Below, piece after piece: positions 61,981 through 64,000 of a DNA stretch of 64,000 bases (position 1 is the stretch's first letter; each line of letters starts with the position of its first letter). The translations under genes and the position numbers were made by a program. Below the pieces are notes generated by a model. That model saw only the letters and a list, made by a program, of their open reading frames with translations, had not been told where the DNA came from and did not search any database. The stretch comes from Rhodocollybia butyracea (lineage: Eukaryota > Basidiomycota > Agaricomycetes > Agaricales > Omphalotaceae). Location of the stretch: contig JADNRY010000276.1 in the NCBI GenBank assembly GCA_015501585.1, positions 16,923-80,922 on the forward strand, given 5' to 3'.

Positions 61981-64000
61981 GTATTGTCGTTGCTGGCAAC
62001 CGTTTCCCCATCCGAATCATAAATGGGAAGATCTTGTTCTGTCAAACCCGCATCAATGGCAAATGGTCGGAGGTGTTCACGAAGATGCTGGTGGCCAATT
62101 CCTCCACCCAGGAAGAGTGAAAATAGGTCGCGATCAGCAAAACTTTGTTTGGCGCCAGTCAGTCTTTTACATGTATGGCATATATTGCACTCACATGTTC
62201 ACGTAGTATCTGCTCCAATCCTCCTCTTCAAGCTCTGGTTTCCCTGCCAAAAGTGACATTGCCTCATAGGACTCGACAAATGGACAATTTTGGCAGCTCC
62301 AATGATGGATGCTCATCTCGAACATCTGAGTGCTCAAATCCTGGAACTATATGAGCTGCTCGAACAATATCAAGTGGGTCTAGGAAGTTGAAAGCAGCAT
62401 TATCCTTGGGATTGTGGAAATATAAACAAGGTTGGTGCTTTGCAACAAATCCAGATGCGTAAGTTGTGTCACGTTGATATCAGCTTACCCATAAGCAGTC
62501 GATGCATTTTGAATCTATAGGCATGATGGACCCTATGCCTGTAAAGGAAATGTTCACATGGAAAATTCCAATGACACGCCCATAGGTGAATGGATGCGAA
62601 CACCCATCTGGAGAAAGGGTAATTATGTCGGGACGGGTTCTAGGGTTGATTGAGTCCTGTTCCTTTCGAAGGTCATATGTAGTGTAGTTTATACGAACGA
62701 CTTTGTGCCGATAGAGTTTGTTGCCTTTAATGATCAGGGCGTTGCACATTTCCTCGGTTATAGCTTGAGGAGCATCTAAGCCCAGCTCTTGAGCAAACAG
62801 TTGATACAGGATCTGACGCCGTAGCTTGGGATAAAACTCCTATATGTTATGATTAATCAACGTGCTATCAGTTTTAGCCATGACTTACCTTCATAGCAAG
62901 ATCATTTTTGTTTTCCTGTATTAAAACTTGAAGATCAATGGGAAACTTTTGGCTTGTGGCCATATGATATGGCTTACTTGGGTCAGAGCAAGGAAGGGTT
63001 CTTCATCGTCAAAACCAACAGTGAGTGTTGACTTTTTTTGCTTTTGAAGTTGATGTCAGATTTTTTGCAGAAGGCAACTGCGATACTCATGCATGGCAAC
63101 CTGACCCACAAAATGTCGTCGATTTGTCTGCCTATACAGTTTTTTTGGTTTGCCGGTGCTCTGATTCACCCTATACAAGCAAAGGGTCAGTGGAACGCAG
63201 CTTGAATATAGTCAAATTTTATACAATGCGTGTATCATACCCATCTGTGGTACCAAAGTACCTGATACTGTGTGGAAAGTCTCCGAGGAAATGTGTTTTC
63301 ATGGTTGAGTTGTTGAATTTTACTTGCTTTGACCATTTTTGGATTTTTGTCATAACCACTTGTTTACTAGATTCTTTGGCTTTCGAAGCCCGCTGTTCGC
63401 AAACTGATTTTTCCCTTGGTAACTCTTTGGTGTCGTATCATTCATTCAACTGTTCAAGTGCACGGAACGATTCACCTAGCTCCCCAGTCCAATCTGTGTA
63501 ACGAGAGACCATTGCATCAATATGCATGCGAAGTTTGCCAAAGGCATGCCAAGTTGCGCAAGTAAAGAGCAAGTCTTGTACAAATGCATCGTCTTCTTGC
63601 TTGTGGAAGAGTCCTTTGAAACAGGGAAGGGAACACTTAAAAACAAAACAGGATTGGTTCATGTTCATATTCTACTGAAGAGTTTCATACCTGTAGTATA
63701 TTCTCAAGATCATGGCCCACCAGCTGCTTCAACTCCGAAACGTTGTTGTGAAACCGGCGTACGCACACCGTCCAAATGGTGGAACCCAATGGAAGCTATA
63801 GTACTAATAAGTTGTTAACATATCCAAAAATCAGACCTCATACCGTTGATCCAGAATCTGAAGTAAATTGTCTTTCAGGGACTGAAGGAGCCGTAACAGA
63901 GCCTTTAGGATATCCTTCCACTTTCCGCCCCACTCATGAAGCATATCTGGAGCATACATTTCAAAATGGTCAAAAACCGTGTTCAAAAAAGACGTTGGAG
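61981..64000 (-). pseudogene. 5' part of transposon-linked gene split by chromovirus
   Basis: Exons can be followed on the minus strand from the window edge: MYAPDMLHEW (63950s), donor at 63843, exon 63691-63795 (RRFHNNVSELKQL), exon from 63635 (CSLPCFKGLF, DLLFTCATWHAFGKLRMH), then FGTTDGYDTRI, GESEHRQTKK, FPIDLQVLIQENKNDLAMK, EFYPKLRRQIL, KLYRHKVVRINYTTYDLRK, PFTYGRVIGIFHVN, FNFLDPLDIVRAAH and YYVNM/FADRDLFSLFLGGGIGHQ. This order is that of a very large Agaricomycete family associated with KDZ/Plavaka-like transposons; which transposon type it belongs to I cannot say. Lesions: TGA at 63438-63440, an A7 run (63140-63146) that shifts frame, a frame change near 62270, and the chromovirus insertion. 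Confidence 0.7.

Overview
The window looks like a piece of an Agaricomycete (mushroom-forming basidiomycete) genome. The evidence is short GT-AG introns of about 45-65 bp, a Ty3/gypsy chromovirus with a C-terminal chromodomain, hAT transposases with basidiomycete-style exon structure, an F-box/LRR gene, and several degenerate members of protein families that I know only as expanded, transposon-associated families of Agaricomycetes. I cannot name the genus. It is a repeat-dense, gene-poor region: almost every recognisable coding region is a transposable element or a decayed gene, and the only apparently intact single-copy-type gene is the F-box/LRR gene at 35.1-36.6 kb.

Layout. 1-3.4 kb: a spliced hAT transposase exon and a decayed orphan-family gene, both on the minus strand. 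3.9-7.2 kb: a decayed hAT element with a recognisable 3' terminal inverted repeat. 7.4-16.4 kb: an 11-bp minisatellite carrying a hAT-type MITE and a complete 6.8-kb chromovirus (copy 1, minus strand, identical LTRs, 5-bp target duplication CTATC). 16.4-25 kb: AT-rich non-coding DNA with diverged repeats, a 2-kb inverted-repeat-bounded segment and a 632-bp hAT MITE. 26-29 kb: a broken SNF2-type helicase gene. 30-34.9 kb: nested inverted-repeat elements, a PIF/Harbinger-like MITE, a GC-rich hAT MITE and a copia reverse transcriptase fragment. 35-42.8 kb: the F-box/LRR gene, small MITEs and two more decayed orphan-family genes. 42.9-44.6 kb: a long LTR with the start of a gag gene. 45.3-52.8 kb: a second, decayed gypsy element (minus strand). 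55.2-62.0 kb: a second copy of the chromovirus (plus strand, target duplication GTATT) inserted into a minus-strand transposon-associated gene whose two halves lie at 54.95-55.16 and 61.98-64.0 kb.

How the parts relate. The two chromovirus copies explain each other: copy 2 retains a 240-codon ORF upstream of gag that copy 1 has lost, while copy 1 retains pol sequence that copy 2 has lost. Their LTRs contain perfect heat-shock-element matches upstream of a TATA box and, in copy 1, no CpG at all. The 42.9-kb LTR carries a cluster of TGA(C/G)TCA sites before its TATA box and, downstream of it, eleven consecutive hairpins with covarying 10-bp stems and a nearly invariant loop. That array is the most unusual structure I see here. 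Decay follows a pattern: all nine in-frame premature stops I could place with confidence are TGA, and several frameshifts are one-base insertions in homopolymer runs.
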